From: Cristatella mucedo
Lineage: Eukaryota > Bryozoa > Phylactolaemata > Cristatellidae
DNA length: 64,000 nucleotides
Reading direction: 5' to 3'
Assembly: GCA_009760855.2 (NCBI GenBank)
Contig: WPIO01000005.1
Location: 437,501 to 501,500 of the forward strand
The notes beneath the pieces are model-generated. The model did no database searches and was not told the DNA's origin. It saw only the letters and a program-made list of their open reading frames with translations. Within the stretch, counting starts at the first letter, position 1. Every line of letters starts with the position of its first letter. Made by a program: the position numbers and the translations under genes. Of this stretch, positions 1 to 64,000 are shown piece by piece.

Positions 1-159
1 AAAAGGTTGCTTGCACCCAGCAGATGTGTATTGCTAGGTATGAAGATAATTTATCGAGAAAACAGCAACAAGTACTGCATGAAAGTGTCTGTTGAGCACG
101 ATATTAAGAAACGTGTGAAATGTAATTTTGCAATTTATATAATTCTGGTATGATTACAG

Positions 160-224
160 GTTGGTACAAGGGGAAAAGAGAACCATGAAGTTCACATGCA
201 AACTCTACAAGAGAACTCTTGAAG
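160..224 (+). CDS. Possible plus-strand exon, gene unknown
   Basis: An acceptor (TATGATTACAG|GTTGG) and a strong donor (GAAG|GTAAGG) enclose 65 bp open in one frame, giving KRTMKFTCKLYKRTLE. The phase matches the next candidate exon at 327. It reads opposite to the cadherin and would lie within the cadherin's next intron or converge with it. I recognise no family. Confidence 0.35.
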
Positions 225-326
225 GTAAGGTGAACAATCGCTGCTCGTTAGATGAAATTTCTTGCATAATATTGCATAATTTTTCAACTGTTATTTTCAA
301 TTAATATCATTCCTTTATTTTGATAG

Positions 327-565
327 ACTTATACAAAGGAGATAAAAGGGAAATGAAGTTTACCTCCCCAAGAATTTTGCTGAAACCGACTGACCAGTCA
401 AGCAACTGCTACTTCCAATTACCGGACCCTTCCAAATGTCGAACTGGCAAGAGTGAGCCTCCCATCATGTATCCACACATTCCTTCTAGCATCACTTTTA
501 TACCACACGCTCCCCGTTGCCACCCCTCCGGAGAGGGATCAGCCATATGCACGAGAGAGAGCTGA
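327..565 (+). CDS. Possible plus-strand terminal exon, gene unknown
   Basis: Acceptor TATTTTGATAG|ACTTA, open for 78 codons to a TGA at 563-565. It begins DLYKGDKREMKFTSPRILLK, which echoes GEKRTMKFTCKLYK of the candidate exon at 160-224. The two may be units of an internal protein repeat. The end is Pro/Ser-rich. I saw no clear AATAAA signal soon after the stop, so it may not be terminal. Confidence 0.35.
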
Positions 566-1216
566 AAGTCAGGCAGCGACGAAGATATTGCAAATCCAGA
601 TTCAAGTTTCACAGATATGCCTGAGGTGAGACACCTATACTTCCCCAACCAGAAAGACGTCAACAATCTGATCAGAGGTCTCAGTCTTACCAAGACTAAT
701 GCTTAGCTTCTGACATCGAGGCTCAAGGAGTGGAACTTATTTGATGCAAGTATGAAAGTAACCGACAGGATAAAGCATCACTCATTTTCCCAACTTTAAA
801 GTATATACTTTAATTTTGATTCATTTGCTGTCCTTTTTGACTAGATGTGAACCTCAAGATGTAAATCGGTCAGTTTTCCCATTGGAAATATAATTAGTTT
901 AAAATTTATCCCTGTCCTGGTCAGAAAAGCAAAGCTTGTAGGGAGTAATGGCAGTTTCTAGATTTCTGACGCAAAAGCGGTTAAGAGATAAAAACTTACT
1001 ACCCAGGTGTAGAACAGTGCTAAATAATTTTTTTTTCTCCATAAGTTTCAGCCAAATAGACTTGAGAGGACTCGTCGTGCACTGCCTAGCAAGCACACGA
1101 GGGTGTGCATACGTGCACACCCGCACACTCCTGCATACCCACATAGCACTCTGCATTGCTGCATACTCACGATCAGCAGGGTCGAATGCAGGGGGGGGGG
1201 CCGAATGCACACTCAC

Positions 1217-64000
<62,784 letters not shown>

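Larger units (their letters stand above)
1..1216. other. Left end: intron after cadherin exon 24
   Basis: Apart from the two possible plus-strand exons at 160-565 this stretch holds no recognised gene. A GTAAGA donor-like site on the minus strand near 691-696 follows no good open frame. The missing cadherin exon(s) must match a phase-1 donor, and I could not place them here. Confidence 0.5.

Overview
This is animal nuclear DNA, not prokaryotic. Coding sequence comes in 59-457 bp exons with clear GT/AG boundaries and polypyrimidine tracts, separated by introns of up to 12.4 kb. The introns are packed with degraded non-LTR retrotransposon (L2/CR1-type) fragments, tRNA-derived SINEs, DNA-transposon remnants and long (CA)n, (TA)n and (GA)n arrays. 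I cannot name the species. The divergent cadherin with a membrane-adjacent domain fits an invertebrate, possibly an early-branching one, but that is inference.

One gene dominates. A large type I transmembrane cadherin runs right to left on the minus strand across the whole window. Its 5' part lies beyond position 64000 and its last coding exon(s) beyond position 1. I placed 24 exons (about 4.56 kb of coding sequence, about 1,520 codons) by splice sites, and every exon-exon phase is compatible. In protein order they encode about 11 tandem cadherin (EC) repeats (64.0-19.3 kb), a membrane-adjacent domain of probable ferredoxin/SEA-like fold (19.4-16.4 kb), one transmembrane helix with a cytoplasmic cysteine cluster (14.2 kb), and a cytoplasmic tail with 16 consecutive glutamates (1.2-1.7 kb). 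Most repeats keep the hydrophobic cadherin core but have lost the acidic residues that bind calcium at repeat junctions.

Layout: 0-1.2 kb, two possible plus-strand exons and the unfinished 3' end of the cadherin. 1.2-1.7 kb, tail exon. 1.7-14.1 kb, one 12.4 kb intron with SINEs, a LINE fragment, a 226 bp CA/TA microsatellite, a candidate MITE and a perfect 24-bp-arm hairpin. 14-28 kb, transmembrane, membrane-adjacent and last EC exons. 28-38 kb, EC exons and an inverted LINE pair. 38-43 kb, an intron with a partial LINE reverse transcriptase. 43-53 kb, EC exons among a run of same-sense LINE fragments, one of which abuts a splice acceptor. 53-59 kb, an intron holding a pogo-like DNA transposon with 27-bp inverted termini that was split by LINE insertions, and a cysteine-rich open exon-like segment. 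59-64 kb, EC exons and a candidate 48 bp cassette exon.

Two mobile systems appear to work in partnership: an L2-like LINE ending in a hairpin plus (ATT)n, and a tRNA-headed SINE carrying the same hairpin 3' end. A second LINE family with an (ATTAC)n tail repeatedly lies just after (ATT)n tails of the first.
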